64,000 bases of DNA from DASQBT01 sp963746955 (GTDB lineage: Bacteria > Pseudomonadota > Gammaproteobacteria > Burkholderiales > Thiobacillaceae), in assembly GCA_963746955.1 (NCBI GenBank), contig CAVVDR010000004.1:124001-188000 (forward strand), written 5' to 3'. The notes under the pieces are model-generated. The model was given only the letters and a program-made list of their open reading frames with translations. It was not told where the DNA came from and made no database searches. Below are positions 1-8,091 of the stretch, in pieces (the stretch's first letter is position 1; every line of letters begins with the position of its first letter). Made by a program: the position numbers and the translations under genes.

Positions 1-1
1 G

Positions 2-286
2 GACGCGGAATTGCATTGGTTGGGCGGCGGCCAGATCCACGCTCGCACCCTGCTGCTGGAGGAAATACTTCCCATGGCCCAACAAGGATTGAAGACGCTG
101 ACATTGGATCAAAATGACATCGACATCGCGCTCGACATCCTGGAAGCGCGCATCACCTCCGGCCAGACCGGTGCGGCCTGGCAGCGCGCCTACTGCAGGC
201 GGCACCAGGCCGACAGCCTGCACCTGGTAGTCGCCTATCTGGAACGGCAGCGCGGCGGGATGCCCGTGCATGAATGGGATATTTGA
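2..286 (+). CDS. C-terminal end of a GCS2-type carboxylate-amine (glutamate-cysteine-like) ligase, partial
   Basis: The frame is open to the left edge, so only about the last 94 residues are present. The tail carries SGQTGAAWQ followed by a helical stretch and AYLERQ, which resembles the C-terminus of the GCS2 (YbdK-like) ATP-dependent carboxylate-amine ligases. That family joins glutamate or a related acid to an amine. The catalytic core lies outside the window, so the substrate cannot be judged. The stop codon overlaps the start of the M14 gene by 17 bases, so the two are probably translated from one message. The family call rests on recall of the C-terminal pattern only. Confidence 0.5.
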   Translation, partial: DAELHWLGGGQIHARTLLLEEILPMAQQGLKTLTLDQNDIDIALDILEARITSGQTGAAWQRAYCRRHQADSLHLVVAYLERQRGGMPVHEWDI

Positions 287-1310
287 GTTGCTGACCGAAC
301 TTGATCATCTGCCGGAAGGATTTCTGCAAGTCCGGGCCAACGAGCTGTACCGCATCCTGCCCGGACCCACGCTGATTCACTTGCGGGGCCGCCGGTCCGA
401 ACCGCTGTTCGTGTCGATCCTGCTGCACGGCAATGAGGATACCGGCCTGCTTGCGATTCAGTCCCTGCTGCACAAATTCACAGACCAGCCCTTGCCGCGA
501 ACGTTGTCCCTGTTTGTCGGAAACGTCGAAGCGGCCCGCTACGGCCAGCGTCGCCTCGACTCCCAGGCGGACTATAACCGCGTCTGGCCAGGGGCACCGG
601 GCGTCCCCGGCGATGAACACCGTCTGATGCAGGAAGTGGTCGATCGCATGGCGGCGCGAGCGCTATTTGCCAGCATCGACCTGCACAACAACACCGGTCT
701 CAACCCGCACTACGCCTGCATCAACCGGCTGGAACATCGCTTTGTCCACCTGGCCCTGCTGTTCTCCCGCACCGTGGTGTATTTCACCCAGCCTGCCGGA
801 GTGCAATCGGCCGCGTTTGCCTCGCTTTGTCCCGCAGTGACCGTGGAATGCGGCAAGCCGGGCATGCTCAGCGGCGCGGAACACGCTGCTGGATTTGTCG
901 AAGCCACACTGCATTTGTCTGGGTTTCCCGCCCATCCGGTCCCGCCCAGGGACGTGGACCTGTTGCACACCTTGGCGACGGTCAAGGTGCCAGAGTCCGT
1001 GGAATTCAGCTTCGGCAAAGGCGAAATCGGGTTGTCTCTGATTGCTGACATTGACCATTTCAATTTTCGCGAATTGCCCGCCGGCACCCCGCTGGGACAT
1101 TTTTCCCTCGGGCCGAAGGTGCCGCTAAGCGTGACTGACAATCATGGGAAGCAGCTTGCCGAACGCTACTTTGAAGTGAGAAACGGCCAGTTGCTCACCC
1201 GCCGGCCTATCATGCCCGCCATGCTTACCCGGGATGAACGCATCATTCGGCAGGATTGCCTGTGTTACCTGATGGAGCGGATCGAGCTGGAACAACTTGC
1301 AAAGGATTGA
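270..1310 (+). CDS. M14-family amidohydrolase (succinylglutamate desuccinylase/aspartoacylase type)
   Basis: 346 residues. A zinc-binding motif LHGNEDTG near residue 53 (the HxxE pair of M14 metallo-carboxypeptidases) is followed by ADYNRVWPG and by SIDLHNNTG near residue 136, which supplies the third zinc ligand region. This is the pattern of the AstE/aspartoacylase family, which removes acyl groups from N-acyl amino acids or cuts an isopeptide-like bond. There is no signal peptide, so it should be cytoplasmic. It overlaps the ligase-like gene upstream, suggesting a pair that makes and breaks a related amide bond. The exact substrate is unknown. Confidence 0.8.
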   Translation: MNGIFELLTELDHLPEGFLQVRANELYRILPGPTLIHLRGRRSEPLFVSILLHGNEDTGLLAIQSLLHKFTDQPLPRTLSLFVGNVEAARYGQRRLDSQADYNRVWPGAPGVPGDEHRLMQEVVDRMAARALFASIDLHNNTGLNPHYACINRLEHRFVHLALLFSRTVVYFTQPAGVQSAAFASLCPAVTVECGKPGMLSGAEHAAGFVEATLHLSGFPAHPVPPRDVDLLHTLATVKVPESVEFSFGKGEIGLSLIADIDHFNFRELPAGTPLGHFSLGPKVPLSVTDNHGKQLAERYFEVRNGQLLTRRPIMPAMLTRDERIIRQDCLCYLMERIELEQLAKD

Positions 1311-1328
1311 AACTTGCGCTTGGCCACG

Positions 1329-1880
1329 CTAATGCGGACGCAGCCTGGCCAGCTCGTCCAGCAGGTTTAGCACCAGTTCCCGGCCCAGTGGCCCCATGCC
1401 TTGCATCAACTTGTTCGCATCGCGTTCTCCATCCACCAGACGCCGCATATGGCCGCCCAGGCGGGCCATATCGCCACCCGCTTTCATCATCTGCTCTGCC
1501 ATATCGGCCAGAACGGCAAAGGCCTTTACGTCGCCCGTACCCGCGGCGTATATCATCGCCGCCAGGCCTGGCGCAGCGGCAGTGCCATCCGGCGGTTCCA
1601 GCGAGGGCAGGGTGGCGGGGTTGTCCAAGCCGCGCAGGATCGCGTCCACCAGGATGCAATCTTCTTCATCCAGCCCCAGCTTGATGTCGTCCCCGCGCCT
1701 GCCATTCGCGATCTGCCGGATGGCAGCCACCAGTCGGCCCCAGCCTGCGTCTTCGGCCGCTTTCAAATGTTCCTGCAATTGCGGCAGCTGACTGCGGTCG
1801 CGCAGCGCGTCTACCACGCTGTGTATGAACACTGCGTGCAGGCGCAACACCTGCTCGACAGCATTAGGAAGTTGGGCCAT
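1329..1880 (-). CDS. Conserved hypothetical protein, helical, unknown function
   Basis: The start is placed at the ATG of MAQLPNAVEQ because AAGGAAAC lies just upstream on the minus strand; a longer frame reaches 1988 but would run into gluQ. The 183-residue product looks all-helical, with no signal peptide or membrane segment. It has an N-terminal VEQVLRLHAVFIHSVVDAL helix and a C-terminal half rich in methionine and leucine (MAEQMMKAGGDMARLGGH). I recognise no family. It starts 28 bases after the gluQ stop and is probably co-transcribed with it. Confidence 0.7.
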   Translation of the reverse strand: MAQLPNAVEQVLRLHAVFIHSVVDALRDRSQLPQLQEHLKAAEDAGWGRLVAAIRQIANGRRGDDIKLGLDEEDCILVDAILRGLDNPATLPSLEPPDGTAAAPGLAAMIYAAGTGDVKAFAVLADMAEQMMKAGGDMARLGGHMRRLVDGERDANKLMQGMGPLGRELVLNLLDELARLRPH

Positions 1881-1908
1881 GGTTGTTTCCTTCAGGAACA
1901 AATATTCA

Positions 1909-2835
1909 TCACACGGCGGGCGCGGGGCACCCGGAGGAAATCGAAAGGTATCTTTGCCATTGCTCGATCGCCCATTGCAGAATTTCAACCGCCGAGGCGG
2001 ATTGCAGATCGAGAGGCGGATGCAGCCCCAAAAAGACCAGCGCAGCGACTAAGTCGCGGCCGGCATTTCTCACCTCCAGCGCCGGCGCCAGAGTCTGCTT
2101 GCTGAGTTTCTGCCCGGCCTGGTTCAAGACCACGGGCAGGTGAAGATAATTTGGGGTGGCGTAGCCCAGCAGCGTTTGCAGATGGATCTGCCGCGGCGTG
2201 GAGACGAGCAGGTCCGCGCCACGCACGACATGAGTGACACCCTGTTCTGCATCATCCACCACGACCGCAAGCTGATAAGCGAAATAACCATCGGCCCGCC
2301 TGATGACAAAGTCGCCGATATCGGACGCCAGTTGCTGGCAATGGCGCCCCTGAAGGCGATCAGCGAAACACAAAGTCGTGTCGTCCACCCGGACCCGCCA
2401 AGCGCGGGCCGGGCGGCCGTTCAAGCCCGCACGGCAGGTACCCGGATAGACCGGGCCTTCTATGCCCTTGAAGGAAGAGTCGGCGATCTCCCTGCGCGTG
2501 CAGGCGCAGGGATACGCATGGCCGGCTCCAATGAGACGATCCAGCGCGGCCTGATAGTGCGGCGTGCGCGGGCTCTGGTAGATAACTTCGCCATCCCAAT
2601 TGAGGCTGCGAGCTTCCAGGGCGCGCAGGATGGTATCAGCATGAACCTGGCTGCAGCGGGGTTCATCGACGTCTTCCATGCGAACCAGCCATTGGCCCTG
2701 TTGGGCGCGGGCGTCCAGATAGCTGCCGACGGCCGCGACGAGAGATCCGAAATGCAGGGGCCCAGTGGGGGAGGGGGCAAAACGGCCGATGTAGCCACAG
2801 AGACTTGGATTCACCTGACTATTATTGATGCGCAC
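1909..2835 (-). CDS. gluQ: Glutamyl-Q tRNA(Asp) synthetase
   Basis: 308 residues, the length expected for GluQ, a paralogue of the glutamyl-tRNA synthetase catalytic core without the anticodon-binding domain. It attaches glutamate to queuosine in the tRNA-Asp anticodon loop. The N-terminus has RFAPSPTGPLHFGSL (HIGH-type motif), and KLSKQ stands for KMSKS. A zinc site is visible as CAC and, further on, YPGTC. The annotated start is GTG with a weak ribosome site; a second GTG seven codons in is possible. The glycosyltransferase stop lies 38 bases upstream. Confidence 0.93.
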   Translation of the reverse strand: MRINNSQVNPSLCGYIGRFAPSPTGPLHFGSLVAAVGSYLDARAQQGQWLVRMEDVDEPRCSQVHADTILRALEARSLNWDGEVIYQSPRTPHYQAALDRLIGAGHAYPCACTRREIADSSFKGIEGPVYPGTCRAGLNGRPARAWRVRVDDTTLCFADRLQGRHCQQLASDIGDFVIRRADGYFAYQLAVVVDDAEQGVTHVVRGADLLVSTPRQIHLQTLLGYATPNYLHLPVVLNQAGQKLSKQTLAPALEVRNAGRDLVAALVFLGLHPPLDLQSASAVEILQWAIEQWQRYLSISSGCPAPAV

Positions 2836-2873
2836 CCAGCCAAGTTCAATGCTCGGTCCATCCCCGTCTCAGT

Positions 2874-4073
2874 TCAATAGCCGGACGACTCGACTCCCGG
2901 CACTGTCGTGGCGGCGTGTCCGTGCTCAGGCCGCATCATGGACTGGTAGAGCTGAACCATCCGGCCCGCCATGACTTCCGCTGTCCAGAGGGCAGCATAG
3001 GCGCGGCCCCGTTCCCCAAGTAACCGGGCAGCGGCCGGATCGTCCAGCACAGCCGCCACCGTGGCAGCAAAGCCGGCCGGATCATCGGGCGCGATGCGGC
3101 AGCCGTCACCTTCCTGCAGCACGTCGCGAGTGCCCATCTCCGCCAGGGCCACGACGGGAACTCCCAGCAGCATGGCCTCAAGCAAGACCAAGCCCTGCGT
3201 TTCGGTGCGGGATGCAAAGACAAAGACATTGGCCGCGCAGTAGCAATCCGGCAATTCCCGGCGCCGATCCAGATAGCCCATGAAGCGCACCTGTTCCTGC
3301 AGGCCGCGACGATTGACCTCCCTTTGCAACGCCCTGCGGGCCGGCCCTTCCCCTGCGATCAATAGCAGGGCATCAGGCTGTTGACTGCGCAGCGGTTCCA
3401 TCATGTCCAGAAGAAAGGCCAGGTTCTTTTCAAATGCGACCCGGCCTACATACAGCATGACGGAGCGTTCGGGAGCGATGCCCATACGCTCGCGAAACGC
3501 CACACCGTCGCAAGTTGAAAAGTCCGCCCGCTCCAATCCAGTGGGCAGCACCGTGATGGGCGCCTCCACCCCATAGGCACGCAGCGCTTGCAGCATGGGC
3601 GTCGATGGCGCCACCACGCCGCTCACCCGGTTGCACTCCTTTTTCGAGATGATGCGTGCCAGTGACTTGAGCCAGGGTTTCGGCAGGAAGGGCAGGTAAT
3701 GGTAGAAGTATTCCTCGAACAGGGTGTGATAGGTCTCTACGCAGGGAATGCCCAGCTTCTCCGCCAGCCGAACCCCGGCAAGGTGAGCAAAGAAAGGGGT
3801 GTGGATGTGGATGAGGTCGAATTCGCCCGGCCGGATTTGCATCAATCGGGCCCATAAGGCGCGCGGCCCCATCAGCCGGTCCTCCGGGTCGCGCGGCACC
3901 CGCACCCCGGGCACCCGCCACAGATCCGGTTCTTCCGCTTCGTCCTTGTAGCGCGGCGCCACCAGCACAGTCTCCACGCCAAGGAGATGAAGCGCGCGGC
4001 GAAGCATCTGGATGGAGGTGGACACTCCGTTGACCCGAGGAAAATACACGTCCGAAAGCATCAGAATCCGCAA
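2874..4073 (-). CDS. GT4-family glycosyltransferase
   Basis: 399 residues with a GT-B fold pattern. The N-terminal domain has MLSDVYFPRVNGVSTS and HIHTPFFAHLAG. The C-terminal nucleotide-sugar domain has LYVGRVAFEKN, GEGPARRAL and the family signature ASRTETQGLVLLEAM (the EX7E region). The closest relatives I recall are diacylglycerol glucosyltransferases and mannosyltransferases, so lipid or polysaccharide glycosylation is likely. The start is TTG, supported by GGAG seven bases upstream. A short 69-base gap to the membrane gene upstream leaves open whether it shares the riboswitch-controlled transcript. Confidence 0.85.
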   Translation of the reverse strand: MRILMLSDVYFPRVNGVSTSIQMLRRALHLLGVETVLVAPRYKDEAEEPDLWRVPGVRVPRDPEDRLMGPRALWARLMQIRPGEFDLIHIHTPFFAHLAGVRLAEKLGIPCVETYHTLFEEYFYHYLPFLPKPWLKSLARIISKKECNRVSGVVAPSTPMLQALRAYGVEAPITVLPTGLERADFSTCDGVAFRERMGIAPERSVMLYVGRVAFEKNLAFLLDMMEPLRSQQPDALLLIAGEGPARRALQREVNRRGLQEQVRFMGYLDRRRELPDCYCAANVFVFASRTETQGLVLLEAMLLGVPVVALAEMGTRDVLQEGDGCRIAPDDPAGFAATVAAVLDDPAAARLLGERGRAYAALWTAEVMAGRMVQLYQSMMRPEHGHAATTVPGVESSGY

Positions 4074-4142
4074 GAGAGACTCCGCCTTGGAAAGTTCTGT
4101 TTTAAGACACGCGGATGACGGGCTGATGACAGCCCGCGGTCA

Positions 4143-4685
4143 TCATGCGGCCAGCGATGGGCGGCGGGTGAGTTTCCAGCCCAGCCAGAGCGGAACCAAA
4201 TAGAGGAAGGCGCTGCCCAGATAGGAAGGGAAATACCTGGCCACGGCAGTCGCGTATTCCATGGCGCTCAAATCCGTAACCGTATCGGACAAGCCGTACC
4301 AGAAGGCATTGGAAATGAGGAAGGCGCCGCACACCGCCACCAGGCATACGCCACCAGCCGTCAGCAGATTAAGGCGCCCCTGCGTACTCAGCCAGAAGCC
4401 GGCCAGCCACAACACCCCGTAGGTGGGAATCATGCCCCAGTATGCCGGAGTCAGGCACCAGCCGGCTTCCACAGCGGTCTTGGCGGATAGCACATCCACA
4501 CCGAACGCCAGCGCCATCAACACGCTGAAACCCCAAAGGCTTTGCAGCGCAAGGCCGCCTACGAGGAACACAGCCAGGCTGGCGTCCGGCAACAAGCTGG
4601 CGCTGCCGAAATGGCTCAAGCGCGTGGCGGCCATGGTGAGAGCCAATCCAAGCAGGATAAGCAAGCGGTGTCTGATCGTCAGCAT
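4143..4685 (-). CDS. Small integral membrane protein, DUF6580-like, putative transport component
   Basis: The start is the ATG of MLTIRHRLLI, with AAGGAAGT upstream; a longer frame to 4769 lacks support and overlaps the receptor gene. The 180-residue product has about five hydrophobic segments and looks like an ECF-transporter S component or the DUF6580 putative transport family. It follows the TonB-dependent receptor by 53 bases and so sits downstream of the same cobalamin riboswitch. The inferred role is moving cobalamin or a precursor, or supporting its uptake. The family name is from memory; the topology is visible in the sequence. Confidence 0.65.
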   Translation of the reverse strand: MLTIRHRLLILLGLALTMAATRLSHFGSASLLPDASLAVFLVGGLALQSLWGFSVLMALAFGVDVLSAKTAVEAGWCLTPAYWGMIPTYGVLWLAGFWLSTQGRLNLLTAGGVCLVAVCGAFLISNAFWYGLSDTVTDLSAMEYATAVARYFPSYLGSAFLYLVPLWLGWKLTRRPSLAA

Positions 4686-4738
4686 AGAGACTTCCTTTCC
4701 CTTAGAGTCCATTCCGGATGCCGTCGCAGCCTGACGCG

Positions 4739-6793
4739 TCACTTGAAAGTGTATTCCGCACTTGCCCACCCCTGTCGGCCAGGCAGCGGATAGGCGGCGT
4801 AGCGATCAGGAACGAATTGGCTGCGAACAGCATAAGTGTAGTACTTCTCGTCCAAAAGATTATTGAGCGCGAGGGCGAACTTCCATTTGCCGATGCGGTG
4901 TTCCAGCTTGGCATCGAGCACGGTGTAGGCAGGAACCCTAACGCCCAGGTTGTTGGGTTCATCGTTGTCCATGAACTGTCTGCCCACATAGTCTACGCTT
5001 CCGGTCAAACGCGTGCGCGGACTCAGTTTCCAACTGGCGTTCAACGTCACCTTGTTTTGCGGCACCAGCGGCACCTGCTTGCCCCGCAGGTCGACGCCGT
5101 TGAAAACGCCGCCGGTGAATTGCGCAAACGCGAGCGTATAGGTGGCGGCCAGGTCCAGCGCACCCACGCTGCGGTGGGCGTCCAGTTCAAGGCCGTAGCG
5201 GCGCAGCGGCGGCAGGTTGGTATTACCGATTCCGGTCGTGTAGGGATCAAGATGAATCTCGTCTTCAACCCGAACGTAATATAGCGCCGCCCGCCCGCCT
5301 TGTTTGCCCGCGCCGGCCTCCCAGCCCAATTCGGCATCCTGCGCGATCTGGGGTTTTAGAAACTGGAATGCGTGCGTAAACGCGGGGGAAAACTCGTAGA
5401 TTTCATCCACCGTGGCGAAGCGGAAGCTGCGCCCGGCTTTCGCATACAGTGCGTGCTCAGGCGTTAGCCGGTAACGCAAGCCTAGTTCCCAGGCGGTCTG
5501 GCGTTCATTTTGCCCGCCAGCCAGCGCGCCGGAGCCAAAAGCGGCTCCAGGCGCGCCCGGATCGAAACGGTCATCGGCTGTGAAATGGAAGCTTTCCAGC
5601 CGCGCTCCCGCCATAAGGCTGAGGGCCTCGCCCAAGTGCAGGTGGTCGCTGGCATAGAGCGCCGCATTGCGCTGGTCGGCCTTTACCCTATTGATGGGGC
5701 GGACGACGTCGGCCGGCGCGTTCGAGGTGCGCAGATCATAATTCCACAGCCCCAGGTCCAGCCCCAGAATGAGTTCATGTTCCGACTGCCCCGTTTCAAG
5801 CGGCATCTTGATTCGCGGCGAGAAGCTCCACATATCCAGACCGATCTTGCGATAATCTGGAAAACCGCCGAAATCGTAATATGACTCTTGCGCCTTGTTA
5901 CGATAATCGAGATCCAGAACAAGCTCGCCGAAAGGGAGGCGAAATTGCCCTGAAAGCCCGCCCTGCCAGCCATCTCGACTCGCCCAGTCAAGCGGTGTGG
6001 AGGTTCCCTTCGGGTCAATTGCGAGTTCGTTCATGCCTATGCTGGGCTGCACCAGCCGCGCCCCAGGCAGGCGCTGGTCTTGCGTGTCGGCGCCGAGCTT
6101 GAGGCCGACTTCACCATCATCGAACTTCCAGCGCGCGCTGCCGTAGAAACTGTCCTGGCGGGTTTCATTGTTCTTACGCCAGCCGTCCGAGCGGTAGCGA
6201 TTGGCCGCCAGGGTCACGCCCGCATTTCCCCCGCTCAGGTTGCCGGACACCTGCGAGTCGTTGCTGTGAAAGCTGCCCAGACGCTCCCCGAGTTCGGCTT
6301 GCTCTGGCCGGTCCAGGGGCGAGCGGGTGATGATGTTGACTAACCCGCCAACTGCGCCCGCGCCATGCAGGACACTGGCCCCGCCTCGGATGATCTCGAT
6401 GCGTTCGATGGCGGAGAGCGGGATGGATGACCACACCACGCCAGAGAGATCGATGTCGTTCAACATTCTCCCATCGACCAGCACCAGAGTATTTTGTCCG
6501 GCCGCGGCGCCAAATCCCCGCAAGTCTATCGTGCTGTCGGAAGCGTTATTGCCGAACAGGTCGCGCATTCCGATGCCCGCATGCTGGGCAAGAATTTCCG
6601 GCAGCGTCGTTGCCGTGCTGCGTGCTATCTCCTCGCGCGTGATGACGGTGGAATTGATCGGCAGGTCGCGGGCATCTTCATTGAAACGCGTCGCGGTAAC
6701 AAGGATTTCATCTGTCAATTGCATGACGGGGTCTTGCGCCCGTGCGGGCAGCGCCAACCCCAGGGCGACCGCAATAGCGGTGATGCGATGCAT
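4739..6793 (-). CDS. btuB: TonB-dependent outer-membrane receptor, probable cobalamin receptor (BtuB-like)
   Basis: 684 residues. A signal peptide ends at ALPARA. A TonB box region (DEILVTATR) is followed by a plug domain with TLPEILAQHAGIGMRD, GQNTLVLVDGRMLND and IERIEIIRGGASVLHGAGA. The rest is an alternating-strand barrel ending in the aromatic tail SAEYTFK, with LLDEKYYTYA before it. The cobalamin riboswitch 5' of the gene is the main reason to assign B12 as ligand; the protein alone could serve a siderophore or another ligand. The ATG follows a modest AGGA site. A 6-bp inverted repeat (CGTCCG/CGGACG) lies between the aptamer and the start and could be the expression platform. Confidence 0.82.
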   Translation of the reverse strand: MHRITAIAVALGLALPARAQDPVMQLTDEILVTATRFNEDARDLPINSTVITREEIARSTATTLPEILAQHAGIGMRDLFGNNASDSTIDLRGFGAAAGQNTLVLVDGRMLNDIDLSGVVWSSIPLSAIERIEIIRGGASVLHGAGAVGGLVNIITRSPLDRPEQAELGERLGSFHSNDSQVSGNLSGGNAGVTLAANRYRSDGWRKNNETRQDSFYGSARWKFDDGEVGLKLGADTQDQRLPGARLVQPSIGMNELAIDPKGTSTPLDWASRDGWQGGLSGQFRLPFGELVLDLDYRNKAQESYYDFGGFPDYRKIGLDMWSFSPRIKMPLETGQSEHELILGLDLGLWNYDLRTSNAPADVVRPINRVKADQRNAALYASDHLHLGEALSLMAGARLESFHFTADDRFDPGAPGAAFGSGALAGGQNERQTAWELGLRYRLTPEHALYAKAGRSFRFATVDEIYEFSPAFTHAFQFLKPQIAQDAELGWEAGAGKQGGRAALYYVRVEDEIHLDPYTTGIGNTNLPPLRRYGLELDAHRSVGALDLAATYTLAFAQFTGGVFNGVDLRGKQVPLVPQNKVTLNASWKLSPRTRLTGSVDYVGRQFMDNDEPNNLGVRVPAYTVLDAKLEHRIGKWKFALALNNLLDEKYYTYAVRSQFVPDRYAAYPLPGRQGWASAEYTFK

Positions 6794-6870
6794 GGGATAT
6801 TCCTGGTCTTGCGTCCGGTTCCCCGCGGACGGGTTGATGGGCTAGCAGCGCTTGGTCAACTCCAAACGTG

Positions 6871-7052
6871 TAGTCTCGGGCCGGTATCCGGGCTTGCGCG
6901 TAAAGTTCATCGCCTTCCCGGAATGATTCCAGTGGCGTGGGTGATGAACCGTTTGGCGCTGACCGTTGCGGGGGCAGCACAGGAATTAAGCCACCTTCGC
7001 CTCTCTGGGAGAGGGGCTGGGATGAGGGCTTGCACCTGTTTCCCGTTTAACC
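6871..7052 (-). promoter_or_regulatory. Cobalamin (AdoCbl) riboswitch
   Basis: Read on the minus strand, the 5' part gives GGTTAAACGGGAAACAGGTG (7052–7033). It is followed by GCTGCCCCCGCAAC (6979–6966), then CCACTGGAA and GGGAAGGCG. The B12 box AAGCCCGGATACCGGCC lies at 6895–6879. These are the conserved blocks of the cobalamin riboswitch in the right order. It lies about 80 bases upstream of the TonB receptor start and should shut off receptor synthesis when B12 is plentiful. About 42 extra bases are inserted between the GGTGCAA and ATTCCTG blocks, reported separately. Confidence 0.93.
6988..7029. repeat. Repeat-like insertion with a hairpin inside the riboswitch
   Basis: The segment contains a perfect 6-bp inverted repeat, CCTCTC/GAGAGG (7000–7005 and 7009–7014, 3-base loop). 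It is flanked by CCACCTTCG and GGCTGGGATGAGGG. The wording resembles short interspersed 'CTCTCCC...GAGAGGGG' repeats seen between genes in many proteobacteria. Removing it would restore a compact riboswitch arm (GGTGCAA next to ATTCCTG). No second copy was noticed in this window. Confidence 0.55.
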
Positions 7053-7328
7053 GCGGACAATTTCAGGGCCGCGGCACCTGAGGCGAAGAATTATACGGGA
7101 GATTCAGTTTAGTCAGCATCGATGACCCGCACTCGGGAGCGGGTGCGCCGAACAAGGCCGGACTGGCATGAACATGATCAAAGAGAAACCTTGCCGCGTC
7201 GCCGCGTCGCTGGGCGTCCATGTCCGCGGCAGGCCGCAACGCCGCACGGAGCGCCGTGCCGGTCCGTCGCCACCTCGCGTTGACCCTGTCGTCACGGATC
7301 GCGTTTTCACTTACCGCACATGAAAGTT

Positions 7329-7356
7329 TTTGCCCTGAGACTGATTTCGGTATAGT
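7329..7356 (+). promoter_or_regulatory. Sigma-70-like promoter of the small coiled-coil gene and zapA
   Basis: TTTGCC (7329–7334) and TATAGT (7351–7356) are separated by 16 bases. The expected transcription start falls at about 7363, which is the A of the start codon, so the first gene may be read from a leaderless message. The rest of the gap from the riboswitch (7053–7328) shows no convincing gene; short frames there look like chance. Confidence 0.5.
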
Positions 7357-7362
7357 TCCGCC

Positions 7363-7560
7363 ATGGATACGCAATTGGCGGCCTTGGAAGAACGCATCCG
7401 GAAGGTGGTGGCATTGTGCCAGAACCTGCGCCGGGAAAATCTCGCTCTGCGACAGGACCTGGCAGCGAACCAGCAACACCTCAGGCAGCTCGACGCCAAA
7501 CTGCAGACTGCCAAGACCCGTTTGTCCAGCCTCATCAGTCACCTGCCGGAGGACGCCTGA
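7363..7560 (+). CDS. Small coiled-coil protein, TIGR02449-like, upstream of zapA
   Basis: 65 residues, almost entirely one charged helix with heptad character (RIRKVVALCQNLRRENLAL, then LRQLDAKLQ). This matches the small TIGR02449 family that commonly precedes zapA in proteobacteria. By context it may be a division-associated coiled coil similar in kind to ZapB, but this is inference. There is no Shine-Dalgarno sequence before the ATG. The stop codon and the zapA start share a base (TGATG). Confidence 0.75.
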   Translation: MDTQLAALEERIRKVVALCQNLRRENLALRQDLAANQQHLRQLDAKLQTAKTRLSSLISHLPEDA

Positions 7561-7859
7561 TGACCATTCCGCGCAGCGTTGAAGTGACCATCATGGGCCG
7601 CAGCTTCAAGGTGCCGTGCGCCCCCGAGGAAGAACCTGCCTTGATGGCCGCGCTCAACTACCTTAACAACAAGATGAGGGAAATCCGCGACAACGGCAAA
7701 GTAGTCGGCACCGAGCGTATCGCCATGATGGCCGGCCTCAACATTGCCCATGAACTGTTAAGCCGCGGCGGCGGGGATCAGACGGCCAGGCTGAAAAAGC
7801 TCGGCGAGATGAACGAATTGCTGGATGGGGCGCTGGACGAACAGCCTCCCTTGTTTTGA
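7560..7859 (+). CDS. zapA: Cell division protein ZapA
   Basis: 99 residues, the usual ZapA length. The N-terminal strand-rich part begins SVEVTIMGRSFKVPC, followed by the typical EEPALMAALNYLNNKM and TERIAMMAGLNIAHELL helix and a coiled-coil tail. ZapA binds FtsZ and bundles filaments at the division ring. The ATG overlaps the preceding stop by one base and is served by GGAGG inside the upstream gene. The downstream neighbours, 6S RNA and fau, are the classic arrangement. Confidence 0.92.
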   Translation: MTIPRSVEVTIMGRSFKVPCAPEEEPALMAALNYLNNKMREIRDNGKVVGTERIAMMAGLNIAHELLSRGGGDQTARLKKLGEMNELLDGALDEQPPLF

Positions 7860-7892
7860 CCGGATTTACGCACTACCTGCTAGACTGCTAAT

Positions 7893-8074
7893 GCTCCCTG
7901 CGGTGTTCGAGTTTGTCCGCAATTTCTCTGAACCAATGCATTCGTGCAAGGCCGCGACTGAATCCGGCGCGGGTGTGCGCGCAACAAGTTTTGTGTGCCT
8001 AAAGCGCCTGTAGTTGCAGCCGACTTGAACCCAGGTTCAAGAATCCGCTGACAGACACGGCACAGGCGGGGAGT
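7893..8074 (+). ncRNA. ssrS: 6S RNA
   Basis: The segment lies between zapA and fau, the conserved position of 6S RNA in beta- and gammaproteobacteria. A -10-like TAGACT (7881–7886) precedes it. The 5' end CTCCCTGCGGTGT pairs with the 3' end ACAGGCGGGGAG, and inner segments such as CTCTGAACC and CTTGAACCCAGG are typical. The length of about 182 bases fits. 6S RNA mimics an open promoter and binds sigma-70 RNA polymerase in stationary phase. End points are estimated from the closing stem. Confidence 0.88.
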
Positions 8075-8091
8075 TTCCGAATTCCATTCCG

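Noticed and set aside
7063..7542. Open frame of 159 codons on the minus strand overlapping the coiled-coil gene
   Set aside because: It conflicts with the TIGR02449-like gene and its promoter, and its product has no family resemblance.
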